A DNA stretch of 64,000 nt from NCBI RefSeq assembly GCF_003217515.1, contig NZ_QJSX01000001.1, positions 124,001 through 188,000 on the forward strand. The letters run 5' to 3'. Shown piece by piece: positions 33,567 to 41,326 of this stretch. The position numbers and the translations under genes are program-made. Origin of the DNA: Deinococcus yavapaiensis KR-236. GTDB lineage: Bacteria; Deinococcota; Deinococci; Deinococcales; Deinococcaceae. Positions within the stretch are counted from its first letter, which is position 1; each line of letters starts with the position of its first letter. The notes under the pieces are model-generated. The model had not been told where the DNA came from. It saw only the letters and a list, made by a program, of their open reading frames with translations, and ran no database searches.

Positions 33567-33592
33567 GCGGCCTCTCTGGACCGCGTTAAAGG
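33567..33592 (-). promoter_or_regulatory. PyrR-binding RNA hairpin
   Basis: Minus strand: CCTTTAA-type 5' element, then GCGG, loop TCCAGAGAGG (33580-33571) and CCGC (33570-33567). The loop is identical to the conserved PyrR-binding core of Bacillus pyr leaders. It lies about 30 nt before the leader ORF start. Confidence 0.85.
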
Positions 33593-33655
33593 ACCTTTGG
33601 AAGGCTACGCCTCGCGGGCCGTTCGCGCAAGAGGACGAGTAAAGACGCAGTTAAC

Positions 33656-33685
33656 TTGACAAGGTAACACTCAGGTTAGTAGTAT
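33656..33685 (+). promoter_or_regulatory. Promoter of hsp20 gene
   Basis: TTGACA (33656-33661), 18-nt spacer, TAGTAT (33680-33685). A 7-bp inverted repeat CTTGACA (33655-33661) / TGTCAAG (33692-33698) flanks it and may bind a regulator. Followed by AAGGAGG ahead of the ATG. Confidence 0.65.
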
Positions 33686-33710
33686 GGTGCCTGTCAAGGA
33701 GGTCCTTCAG

Positions 33711-34178
33711 ATGATGCGATTCGATCCTTTCCGCGAAATTGAGGAACTTCAGCAACGCGTCGACCGCATGTTCGGCACGAACGCCACCTCGGGCCGCTTC
33801 GCGCCGCTCGTGGACGTCCACGAAGACGAAGGCGGGCTGGAAATCAGCCTCGACCTTCCCGGCATCGCTCCCGAGGGCATCAAGCTCGAGGCCGAGAACA
33901 ACACCGTGACGGTCTCCGCCGAGCGCAAGTACGACAACACCCAAAACCGCACCGCCCACCGCACCGAACGCGCCTACGGCACCTTCGTCCGCACTTTCAA
34001 CATTCCCAGCCGCTACGACCTTGCCAAGATCGAGGCGACGCATCAGCACGGCACGCTCACCTTGCGCATTCCACGCGCCGAGCAGGCCATGCGCCGCGCC
34101 ATCCCGATCAAAAGCACGGTCAGCAATCAAGGGCGGCCGCAAGCGCTCGAAGTGAGCGCGAACGAGCAACACCAGTAA
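33711..34178 (+). CDS. Hsp20/alpha-crystallin small heat-shock protein
   Basis: 155 aa ATP-independent holdase chaperone. The N-terminal arm MMRFDPFREIEELQQRVDRM is followed by the alpha-crystallin domain (about 38-130), with LEISLDLPGI, the FVRTFNIPSRYD strand and the GTLTLRIPRAE end motif. The I-x-I-type C-terminal anchor is IPIKS. I chose ATG 33711 because a perfect AAGGAGG precedes it. The more upstream ATG at 33684 sits in the promoter. A strong terminator follows. Confidence 0.93.
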   Translation: MMRFDPFREIEELQQRVDRMFGTNATSGRFAPLVDVHEDEGGLEISLDLPGIAPEGIKLEAENNTVTVSAERKYDNTQNRTAHRTERAYGTFVRTFNIPSRYDLAKIEATHQHGTLTLRIPRAEQAMRRAIPIKSTVSNQGRPQALEVSANEQHQ

Positions 34179-34189
34179 CGCCTCGAGCA

Positions 34190-34215
34190 ACGACCCCGCC
34201 TTTCGGCGGGGTCGT
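34190..34215. terminator. Bidirectional terminator, hsp20 / glutaminyl cyclase
   Basis: Perfect 11-bp stem ACGACCCCGCC and complement with a TTTC loop, 11 nt after the hsp20 stop and 5 nt before the end of the convergent gene. Confidence 0.75.
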
Positions 34216-34220
34216 TCGCG

Positions 34221-35018
34221 TTACTTCTGCACGAGCTTGACTTCGAACAACGTCGGCCAGAGCTTGCCCGTCAGGAACAAGCGCTTCGTCGCGGCGTCGT
34301 ATGCGATGCCGTTGAGTACGGCGTTGGGATCGGTCGCCTTCACCTCGTCGGCGAGGTTCGTCGCGTCGATCCACGCCGTGACCCGGCCCGTCGAGGGATC
34401 GATTCGGGCGATGCGGTTCGTGAGCCACACGTTCGCGTACACCTGCCCGTCGACGAACTCGAGCTCGTTGAGGTTCGCGACTGGACCCTCGGGACTCGTC
34501 ACGGCGACTTTGCGCACGACTTGGAACGTCGTCGGGTCGAGGAAGAACAAGTTCGACGAACCGTCCGAGAGGATGAGGTTCGAGCCGTTCGACGTCAGCC
34601 CCCACCCTTCGCTGAAGAAGGTGCCGACGGGGTACGCGAAGGTGCGCTGCAAGGCGAACGTCGCCTTGTCGAGGACGTACGCGACGTTCGATCGCCACGT
34701 GAGCTGCACGATCCGTCCTCCGGGCGCGGGCGCGATGCCCTCGCCGAAGTTCGACGCGGGCAAGGCGCGGCGCTGCAGCACCTCGCCCGTCTCCAGCTTC
34801 ACGCGCCGCAGTTCCGAGCGGCCTTCCAATCCCGTTCCCTCGAACAGCACGCCGTTGTCCAAGAAAAGTCCTTGAGTGAACGCGCCCGCGTCGTGCACGT
34901 AGCGCTTCACGACCTCCACGCGCAACGTCGGAACGGACGCCGTGGACTGAGAGCTCGCGCAAGACGAGCAGAGCAACGAAAGGGCGACGAGCGTCGAAGC
35001 GGCGAAACGCGGAGGCAT
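34221..35018 (-). CDS. Glutaminyl-peptide cyclotransferase (glutamine cyclotransferase), lipoprotein
   Basis: 265 aa beta-propeller-type glutaminyl cyclase, which forms pyroglutamate at protein N-termini outside the cytoplasm. The signal sequence ends in a possible lipobox (LSLLCSSC). Family blocks are HDAGAFTQGLFLDNG, FEGTGLEGRSELR, YPVGTFFSEGWGLT, NELEFVDGQVYANVW and NGIAYDAATKRLFLTGKLWP. TATCAT lies 6 nt before the ATG. Confidence 0.9.
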   Translation of the reverse strand: MPPRFAASTLVALSLLCSSCASSQSTASVPTLRVEVVKRYVHDAGAFTQGLFLDNGVLFEGTGLEGRSELRRVKLETGEVLQRRALPASNFGEGIAPAPGGRIVQLTWRSNVAYVLDKATFALQRTFAYPVGTFFSEGWGLTSNGSNLILSDGSSNLFFLDPTTFQVVRKVAVTSPEGPVANLNELEFVDGQVYANVWLTNRIARIDPSTGRVTAWIDATNLADEVKATDPNAVLNGIAYDAATKRLFLTGKLWPTLFEVKLVQK

Positions 35019-35024
35019 GGAGGC

Positions 35025-35030
35025 ATGATA
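35025..35030 (-). promoter_or_regulatory. -10 box of glutaminyl cyclase gene, leaderless type
   Basis: TATCAT on the minus strand, 6 nt before the ATG at 35018. Confidence 0.45.
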
Positions 35031-35076
35031 CGCCGACGACGAGCGCGCTTTCGCGCGACCTTCAGAAAAATGGCAC

Positions 35077-35082
35077 TACACT
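35077..35082 (+). promoter_or_regulatory. -10 box of LapA-like gene, leaderless type
   Basis: TACACT, 5 nt before GTG 35088. An ATG at 35070 lies upstream of this box and would not be on the transcript. Confidence 0.5.
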
Positions 35083-35087
35083 GGGGT

Positions 35088-35432
35088 GTGCGCGTCGTCC
35101 TCTTTTTGCAAGTCGTGGTGCTGCTCGCGCTCGCCGCCTACGTCGTGCTGCTGCAACTCGAAAACCCCGTGCGGGTCATGCTGCCCTTGCCGGGCGGCAA
35201 CACCAGCATGCCGCTCGGTCTCGTGCTCGGCGGCGGTCTGCTGATCGGCGCGGCCTACACGGCCTTCCTCTTTTTGCCCGCCATGCTGCGCGCCGCCTCG
35301 TTGCGTCGCCAAGAGCAAGCTCGGCGCCGGGAAGCCGAGACGAAACTGGGGGCGGCCTTGCAAGCCAAGCTCGCCGCCACGCCGCCTACGCTGTCCGTCG
35401 CCGAGTCGGCAGACAGCCAGGAGGGCGCGTGA
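35088..35432 (+). CDS. LapA-like (DUF1049) membrane protein
   Basis: About 114 aa: two membrane helices (about 1-22 and 42-66), then a basic coiled-coil tail (RRQEQARRREAETKL). The LENPVRVMLPLP turn between the helices resembles LapA/DUF1049 proteins. I prefer GTG 35088 because the -10 box is 5 nt upstream. ATG 35070 would add six residues. Its stop overlaps the recJ GTG (GTGA), so the two are coupled. Confidence 0.75.
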   Translation: MRVVLFLQVVVLLALAAYVVLLQLENPVRVMLPLPGGNTSMPLGLVLGGGLLIGAAYTAFLFLPAMLRAASLRRQEQARRREAETKLGAALQAKLAATPPTLSVAESADSQEGA

Positions 35433-37591
35433 CGCCGTCGGCGAAGTGGGTGCTGGCCAAGCCTTCGACACGCGAGGATCTGCTGCGAACGATGGCGGAA
35501 TTCGAGGTGAGCCCCGCCCTCGCGCAAGTCCTCTTGTCCAGAGGGTTTGCCCGCGCGCACCTCACGCCCGAACTGAGCCTCTCGCCGAATCCCGCGCTTC
35601 ACGAGGCCGCGCGTCGGCTCGTGGCGGCCATGCGCGCGAAGAAGCGCGTCCGCATCCACGGCGATTACGATGCCGACGGCGTCACCGCCACGGCCGTGCT
35701 GGTGATGGGTCTGCGTGAACTCGGCGCGAACGTGCACGGCTTCATTCCTCACCGGCTCAACGAAGGGTACGGCGTTCACCCCGACAAGGTCGAAGAGCAC
35801 GCGCTCGCCTGCGATTTGCTGCTCACCGTGGACTGCGGCGTCACCAACCTCGCCGAGGTGCGCGCCCTTCTCGACAAAGGCGTGGAGGTCATCGTCACCG
35901 ACCACCACTCGCCCGGACCGGACTTTCCGCCGTGCCTCGTCGTGCACCCCAAGCTCACACCGAACTACGACCACGACCTGCACAACCTTACCGGCGCGGG
36001 CGTCGCGTACCACCTGTTGTGGGCCGTACACGAGGCGCTGCAGCTTCCGCCGCCGCTGAAGTACGCCGACATCGCCACGATCGGCATCGTGGCGGACGTC
36101 GCGCCCCTCGTCGGAGAGAACCGCGCGCTCGTCACGGCGGGCCTCGCGCGCTTCCGCACGTCGGAGCATCCCGGCATTCGCGCCCTGATGGGTTCGCAAA
36201 AGCTGGAGCGCGTCACGGCGCGCGACGTGGCGTTCATCCTCGCGCCCCGCATCAACGCCGCGGGCCGCCTCGGCGAGGCGGACCTCGCGCTGGAACTGCT
36301 CACCACGCCGTCGAAGCAGCGGGCCGCCGAGCTCGCGGTGTACCTCGATCAGCGCAACAAGGACCGCCGCGTCATCCAAGACCGCATGTTCAAGGAAGCG
36401 CTGGACATCGTGGAGCCGAGCGATCCCGCCATCGTCGTCACGCACGAGTCGTGGCACGCGGGCATCATGGGCATCGTCGCCAGCAAACTGCTCGAGACGT
36501 TCTACAAGCCGGTGTTCATCATCGCGCAGGGCAAGGGCAGCGTTCGCTCCACGCCCGGCATCTCCGCCGTGGACGGCTTGCGCGCCGCCGCCGACCTTCT
36601 CAAGCGCTTCGGCGGACACACGGGCGCCGCCGGATTCGCGTTGTACGACGAGAACATCCCGAAACTGCGTGAGCGCCTCCACGACTTCGCGCGTCGATTT
36701 CCGCCGCCGGAACGGGTGCACCACCTCGACGCGGCCCTCCCGACGGGCGCCGCCGTGATGTCGCTGCTGAGCGAAATCGACGCGTTCGAGCCGTACGGGG
36801 AAGGTCACCGACCGCCCCTCTGGTGGCTGCGAACGGAATTGCAAGACTCGCGGCTCGTGGGCAAGAATGGCGATTCGCTGCAGTTCAAGGTGGGACGCGA
36901 CAAGGGCATCCTTCACGGCACGGCGAAACTGCCCAGAGGCACGCAAGATCTGGCCGCCACCTTGCGCCGCGACACCTACAACGGTCGCGAGCGCCTCGAG
37001 TTCGCGGGCGTCGCCGTGCGGCCCGCGAACCGCGTCGAGTTGGAAGGCGCGTCCGATGGACCGCGCCTTCCGAGGCTCGAGCCGAAAGACGCCATGGGCC
37101 GCGTGCGTGGCGGAACGCTCGCCTACGCCGACGGCAGCGTCGCCGACTACCTGCAGACGAACGTGCCCGGCGTGCGCTTCGTGCAGCCCGGCGAGCGCGT
37201 GCGGCAAGAAATCGTGCTGTTCGGCTTGCCGTCCGAGGACGACTTGCGCGCGTGGTTGCGCGAGGGACACGTGACCTTCGCCTGGGGTCCCAAGACGCTC
37301 GAAGCGCTGCGAGGACGCTACGGCTACCACCGCGAAGGCTTGGCGCTCGACGCGGACGCCGACGTGCTCGCCGAACTCGGCGTGCGCAGCGCGATCGAGT
37401 TGCGCGGCGCCGAGTTGTGGCGCTCGGCGCGTTGGCGCGAGGACGCCGCCGATGCTTACCGCCGCTGGCTGTGGGCCCACTTGTACGAAGGCCTCGACGA
37501 CGCGGGCTGGTCGAGCGCCGTGCTGGCGCTCACGGGCGTCCGCGCGGGCGAGCATGACGAGACGCTCGGCGTCCTCGCGCCCGGCGATTGA
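35429..37591 (+). CDS. recJ: Single-strand-specific 5'-3' exonuclease RecJ
   Basis: 720 aa DHH-superfamily nuclease. N-terminal DHH domain with DYDADGVTATAVL, LTVDCGVTN and VIVTDHHSPG (metal-binding Asp/His), then DHHA1 with GGHTGAAGFAL, an OB domain, and a C-terminal extension of about 200 residues as in D. radiodurans RecJ. It processes single strands in base-excision and recombination repair and is important in Deinococcus radioresistance. The GTG start overlaps the LapA-like gene. Confidence 0.95.
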   Translation: MTPSAKWVLAKPSTREDLLRTMAEFEVSPALAQVLLSRGFARAHLTPELSLSPNPALHEAARRLVAAMRAKKRVRIHGDYDADGVTATAVLVMGLRELGANVHGFIPHRLNEGYGVHPDKVEEHALACDLLLTVDCGVTNLAEVRALLDKGVEVIVTDHHSPGPDFPPCLVVHPKLTPNYDHDLHNLTGAGVAYHLLWAVHEALQLPPPLKYADIATIGIVADVAPLVGENRALVTAGLARFRTSEHPGIRALMGSQKLERVTARDVAFILAPRINAAGRLGEADLALELLTTPSKQRAAELAVYLDQRNKDRRVIQDRMFKEALDIVEPSDPAIVVTHESWHAGIMGIVASKLLETFYKPVFIIAQGKGSVRSTPGISAVDGLRAAADLLKRFGGHTGAAGFALYDENIPKLRERLHDFARRFPPPERVHHLDAALPTGAAVMSLLSEIDAFEPYGEGHRPPLWWLRTELQDSRLVGKNGDSLQFKVGRDKGILHGTAKLPRGTQDLAATLRRDTYNGRERLEFAGVAVRPANRVELEGASDGPRLPRLEPKDAMGRVRGGTLAYADGSVADYLQTNVPGVRFVQPGERVRQEIVLFGLPSEDDLRAWLREGHVTFAWGPKTLEALRGRYGYHREGLALDADADVLAELGVRSAIELRGAELWRSARWREDAADAYRRWLWAHLYEGLDDAGWSSAVLALTGVRAGEHDETLGVLAPGD

Positions 37592-37633
37592 GGCGTCGAG
37601 GGGCGCCTGGGCGCCGCGTTCTTCGAACAGCCT

Positions 37634-38149
37634 TTACGCTTCGGCCACGAAGAATTCCGCGCCCACGCCACCCTCGGCCGCATCGCGCCGCGCTTCCTCG
37701 TGGCGGCCGAGGGCGCGAAGCGCGAGCACCCGCGCGGGTGAACCGAGCGCCGCACGAATCAGCGCCTTTTCGGCGGTCAGCGCGGCCTTGCTCGGCGAAC
37801 CGACGCGCGCTTGCGCGAGGGCGAGCACGGCCAGCAGGTAGGCGTCCGCCGCCTCGCCCGTCACCTCGGCGACCTTGAGCCCCTCGGCGAGGGCATGCAA
37901 GGCGAGCCGCGGCTCCGCGGCGGAGAGATGCAGTTCGCCGAGCAGGGCGGCGGCGGCGACGAGCGCGGGCGCGTCCCCCTCGAGTCGAGCGAGATCGCGG
38001 GCGGCGAGGGCGTCGGCAGGCGCTTTCGTCACGCGGGCGCGCAACACGAGCACGCGGGCACTCATTGGCAACTGTTCGAGGAGCCGAGCGGCCTCTCGAA
38101 GCTTGCCCGCGTGCACGAGGGCAACGACGTGGGCGATCTCGGCGCTCAA
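37634..38149 (-). CDS. TPR-like helical repeat protein, 171 aa
   Basis: Alanine/leucine-rich helical protein with pairs of helices typical of tetratricopeptide-like repeats (AGKLREAARLLEQLP, LALHALAEGLKVAEVTGEA, ARVLALRALGRHEEARRDA). Function unknown, probably protein contact. The TTG start at 38149 overlaps the stop of the upstream membrane gene (TTGA). Longer frames upstream are shadows of that gene. It ends 42 nt from convergent recJ. Confidence 0.7.
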   Translation of the reverse strand: MSAEIAHVVALVHAGKLREAARLLEQLPMSARVLVLRARVTKAPADALAARDLARLEGDAPALVAAAALLGELHLSAAEPRLALHALAEGLKVAEVTGEAADAYLLAVLALAQARVGSPSKAALTAEKALIRAALGSPARVLALRALGRHEEARRDAAEGGVGAEFFVAEA

Positions 38150-38478
38150 ATTCGGATGTTTCCGCCGGCGATCTGGATGCTGATCACCACGAGCGCCAGC
38201 ACGCCAATCCACGCGCCGATCACGACGCCACGATTTCGGCTGCGTGACACGCCGTGCGCGATCCCGATCGCGGCGAACATCAAGATAGGATGCCAGATGC
38301 TCACGCTCGGACGGTCGAGCAGCCACAGCAACAGACCGATCGCGACGTTGATGTCGAGCAGCACGGGCGCGATTCGCTGCACCGGCTGACCGCGCCGCAG
38401 CAGAAAAAAGGCCACCACGAGCATCGGAACGAGTTGCAGCAAGTGGCCGTACCACGTGTGAACGTTGTAAAGCAGCAT
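38146..38478 (-). CDS. Small integral membrane protein, 110 aa
   Basis: Four hydrophobic helices (about 12-27, 35-55, 61-78, 85-104) with short loops. The start MLLYNVHTWYGH is aromatic/His-rich. No family recognised. CAAAAT lies 6 nt before the ATG. Coupled to the TPR-like gene downstream. Confidence 0.7.
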   Translation of the reverse strand: MLLYNVHTWYGHLLQLVPMLVVAFFLLRRGQPVQRIAPVLLDINVAIGLLLWLLDRPSVSIWHPILMFAAIGIAHGVSRSRNRGVVIGAWIGVLALVVISIQIAGGNIRI

Positions 38479-38550
38479 GCGCTCATTTTGGCCGAGGAGA
38501 GCTTCTTTGGCGAGGGACGATCCTCGCAGGCGCGCTCGAAAGCGGCGCGG

Positions 38551-38754
38551 TCAGGCGCTCATGGCAGAGTCGAGGCCGAGAAAACGCCACAGCGCGCGCC
38601 GCGGTACCCTGAGGCCCGCGCCGCTCTCCACGGCGGTGAGACGACCGTCGCGAATCCATCGGCGCACCGTCCGCTCGTGACAGCCCGTGTATTCGCAGAC
38701 TTCGCTGACCTTCAGCAACTTCGGCAAGCTCTCGAACTGCTCGTGCAACGTCAA
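38551..38754 (-). CDS. Excisionase-type helix-turn-helix DNA-binding protein
   Basis: 67 aa with a MerR-like HTH_17 fold: LLKVSEVCEYTGCHERTVRR (recognition helix) then WIRDGRLTAVESGAGLRVPR and ALWRFL. Such domains are found in phage excisionases but also in chromosomal regulators. No integrase or phage gene is near. I chose TTG 38754 because GGGAGGTGA lies 4-7 nt upstream. The ATG at 38769 would put that ribosome site inside the gene. A terminator-like hairpin lies 36 nt upstream. Confidence 0.75.
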   Translation of the reverse strand: MTLHEQFESLPKLLKVSEVCEYTGCHERTVRRWIRDGRLTAVESGAGLRVPRRALWRFLGLDSAMSA

Positions 38755-38790
38755 GGAATCACCTCCCATGAGGCGAAAGGCGAAACGACA

Positions 38791-38819
38791 AAAACGGCCT
38801 CCACGAGGGAGGCCGTTTT
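38791..38819. terminator. Terminator-like hairpin upstream of the HTH gene
   Basis: 12-bp perfect stem AAAACGGCCTCC and complement with a 5-nt loop. It reads as an intrinsic terminator on both strands (T5 on minus, T4 on plus), yet no gene ends here. It may be an attenuator of the HTH gene or the end of an unannotated RNA. Confidence 0.55.
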
Positions 38820-38982
38820 CCGAGGGGCAGTCACGTGCGCTGGACGATCATCCATCGTCGGACCGAAACCACTATCAAGCGTCTTGGCGTTCAACTTGCC
38901 TCAGTATATATCGCTCGCTCGTCAAGGCGTCGTCAACTTTTTCTCGAAGCATTCTTGATCTTTCAAGGATGGCGCCTTGAGC

Positions 38983-38988
38983 TACTCT
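38983..38988 (+). promoter_or_regulatory. -10 box of DUF554 gene, leaderless type
   Basis: TACTCT, 7 nt before the GTG at 38996. TTTCAA 16 nt upstream may be the -35. Confidence 0.5.
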
Positions 38989-38995
38989 TGAGATC

Positions 38996-39748
38996 GTGAA
39001 TCTTCTCGCGCAAACGTCGGGTACCCTCGCCAACGTCGCCGCCGTCCTGCTCGGCACCGCTCTCGGCCTCGCCCTCGGCGGACGGCTCAGCGAGAAAACG
39101 CAGCGCACCTTGCTGCAAACGCTGGGCCTCGTCACGCTGTACATCGGACTCGGCATGGCGTCCGACCTCGGCAAGGTCAAGGCGGGCGTGGTCCCAGGAG
39201 TCATCCTCGCGCTCGTCACGCTCGCGCTCGGAGCGATCATCGGCGAGGCGCTGGGCGTCGAGGAGCGCCTCGCCGACCTCGGCGAGAATCTCAAAAAGCG
39301 CTTTCGAGGCGGCGGGCGCTTCACGGAAGGCTTCGTGGCCGCCAGCCTGCTGTTCTGCGTCGGCCCCATGACCATCATCGGCAGCTTGCAAAACGGTTTG
39401 ACGCTCGATCCGCAAACGCTGCTCGTGAAATCGACGCTCGACGGCATCGCCTCGCTCGCCCTCGCGGGTGTGTACGGCATCGGCGTGGGCTTCTCGGCGC
39501 TCGTCATCTTGCTGCTTCAAGGCGGCATTTCCCTCGCCGCCGGCGGCCTCGCGGCAAGCTTGCCCGACCCGGCGTCCAATCCCTACATCTTGATGGTCTC
39601 GGGAGCGGGCGGACTCATCATCGTCGGAATCAGCGTGAACCTGCTGCTCGCCGGTCTCGCCCTCGAGGATCGGCGCGTGCGCGTCGGAAGCATGCTGCCC
39701 GCGCTGCTCGTCGCGCCGCTCGCACTGTGGATCGTGAGTCTCTTCTGA
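38996..39748 (+). CDS. DUF554 family membrane protein
   Basis: 250 aa with about seven membrane helices. Family blocks: N-terminal GTLANVAAVLLGTALGLALG, LVTLYIGLGMA, FVAASLLFCVGPMTIIGSLQ, and SVNLLLAGLAL near the end. The function of DUF554 is not established. It sits before gatC-serS, which have their own promoter. Confidence 0.88.
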   Translation: MNLLAQTSGTLANVAAVLLGTALGLALGGRLSEKTQRTLLQTLGLVTLYIGLGMASDLGKVKAGVVPGVILALVTLALGAIIGEALGVEERLADLGENLKKRFRGGGRFTEGFVAASLLFCVGPMTIIGSLQNGLTLDPQTLLVKSTLDGIASLALAGVYGIGVGFSALVILLLQGGISLAAGGLAASLPDPASNPYILMVSGAGGLIIVGISVNLLLAGLALEDRRVRVGSMLPALLVAPLALWIVSLF

Positions 39749-39757
39749 CGCTTCCCG

Positions 39758-39763
39758 TATAAT
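39758..39763 (+). promoter_or_regulatory. -10 box of gatC-serS, leaderless type
   Basis: Perfect TATAAT, 7 nt before the ATG at 39771. No recognisable -35 or ribosome site. Confidence 0.6.
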
Positions 39764-39770
39764 CCTCCCC

Positions 39771-40058
39771 ATGATCGACGCGGCCCAGATGCAGCACCTG
39801 ATGAAGCTCGCGAGGCTCGACCTCACGCCCGAAGAAGCTCAGCGGATGCAAGGCGACCTCAACAAGATCCTCGGTTACTTCGAGAAGCTCGGAGAGCTCG
39901 ACACCGACGGAGTCGAGGAGATGCAGCGGCCTGTCGCGTTGGAGAACGTGCTGCGCGAAGACGTGCCGACGTCGATGTTCACGTCGAGCGAAGCGTTGTC
40001 GCTCGCCGTCGAGACGCAAGACGGCTTCTTCAAGGTGCCGCGAACGGTGGAGCAGTAA
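39771..40058 (+). CDS. gatC: Asp/Glu-tRNA amidotransferase subunit C
   Basis: 95 aa, standard GatC length. It wraps around GatA and stabilises GatAB, which converts Asp-tRNA(Asn) or Glu-tRNA(Gln) to the amide forms. Family marks: QMQHLMKLARLDLTPEE and LRED near residues 62-65. In Deinococcus, GatCAB makes Asn-tRNA. gatA and gatB are not in this window. The stop overlaps the serS ATG (TAATG). Confidence 0.93.
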   Translation: MIDAAQMQHLMKLARLDLTPEEAQRMQGDLNKILGYFEKLGELDTDGVEEMQRPVALENVLREDVPTSMFTSSEALSLAVETQDGFFKVPRTVEQ

Positions 40059-41317
40059 TGCTGGACCTCAAGTTCATTCGCGAACATCCGGACGTCGTGC
40101 GAAGCGCCATCGAAGTCAAACGCGTCGAGCTCGACCTCGACGAGTTACTGCGCGTCGACGCCGAGCTCGTCGCGTTGCGCCAACGGCAAGAGGCGTTGCT
40201 GGCCGACCGCAACGCGAACGCCAAGCTCGTTCCGAAGGCCAGCCCCGACGAGAAGGCCGCGCTCATTCACAAGGGCAAGGACCTCGGCGAACAGATCAAG
40301 GCCAACGAACCGGCGATTCGCGCGCACGAAGATCACTTGAAAGTACTGCTGCTGCAAGTGCCCCAAATTCCCGACGACCGCGCCCCGATTGGGACGTCGG
40401 ACGAGGAGAACGTCGAGCTGCGCCGCCACGGGGAACTGCCGACCTTCGGCTTCCAACCCAAGGACCACGTGCAACTGCTGGAAATGCACGGCTGGGCGGA
40501 CTTCGAGCGTGTTGCGAAAGTGTCCGGGAGCCGTTCGTACCTTCTCAAAGGCGACGCCGCCCGCTTGGAACTGGCGGTCCTCATGTACGCCCTCGACTTT
40601 CTCGCCGACCGCGGCTTCACGCCCCTTTCCACCACGGCCCTCGTGCGGCCCGAGACGCTCGTCGCCACCGGCCACTTCCCGGGCGGCGAGGACCAGGTGT
40701 ACAAGCTCGAAGGCGAAGAGCTGATGCTCGCCGGAACGGCCGAAGTGCCCATCAACTCGTTGTACGCGGGCGAAATCTTGAGCGGCGACGACCTGCCGCT
40801 CACCTTCGCGGGATTCTCGGGCGCGTTTCGCAGCGAGGCGGGCAGCGCGGGCCGCGATGTGCGCGGCCTCATGCGCGTTCACGAATTCAAGAAGGTCGAG
40901 CAGTATGTCCTGTGCAAGGAAGAGGACGCCTGGGGTTGGTTCGACGCGATGTTGGAGAACGCGGAGATGATGCTGCGCGCCCTTGGCCTTCCCTACCGCG
41001 TGCTCGCCAACTGCACGGGAGACATGGGGCGCGGCAAGGTGTACATGAACGACGTCGAGTGCTGGGTGCCGAGCGAAGGCAAGTACCGTGAAACGCACTC
41101 GTGCTCGTACCTCGGCGATTGGCAGGCGAGGCGCACGGGCTTGCGTTACCGAGACGCGGACGGCAAGGTGAAGTTCGCGCACACCCTCAACAACACGGGC
41201 CTCGCCGTGCCTCGCGTGCTCGTGCCGCTCTTGGAAGTTCACCAGCAAGCGGACGGGCGCATCTTCGTTCCCGAAGCGCTGCGGCCGTACCTGCGCGGCC
41301 GCGAATACCTCGGCTGA
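40058..41317 (+). CDS. serS: Seryl-tRNA synthetase
   Basis: 419 aa class II synthetase. N-terminal antiparallel coiled-coil arm (about 30-105) for tRNA(Ser), motif 2 FRSEAGSAGRDVRGLMRVHE, serine-site VECWVPSEGKYRET and motif 3 NNTGLAVPRVLVPLLE. It charges tRNA(Ser) with serine. Co-translated with gatC. The next gene starts 9 nt later. Confidence 0.97.
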   Translation: MLDLKFIREHPDVVRSAIEVKRVELDLDELLRVDAELVALRQRQEALLADRNANAKLVPKASPDEKAALIHKGKDLGEQIKANEPAIRAHEDHLKVLLLQVPQIPDDRAPIGTSDEENVELRRHGELPTFGFQPKDHVQLLEMHGWADFERVAKVSGSRSYLLKGDAARLELAVLMYALDFLADRGFTPLSTTALVRPETLVATGHFPGGEDQVYKLEGEELMLAGTAEVPINSLYAGEILSGDDLPLTFAGFSGAFRSEAGSAGRDVRGLMRVHEFKKVEQYVLCKEEDAWGWFDAMLENAEMMLRALGLPYRVLANCTGDMGRGKVYMNDVECWVPSEGKYRETHSCSYLGDWQARRTGLRYRDADGKVKFAHTLNNTGLAVPRVLVPLLEVHQQADGRIFVPEALRPYLRGREYLG

Positions 41318-41326
41318 GCGCGCCGC

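Noticed and set aside
33600..33700. Promoter for pyrRBC on the minus strand using TTGACA at 33698-33693
   Set aside because: No -10 at an acceptable distance; the true start of the pyr transcript cannot be placed from sequence alone.
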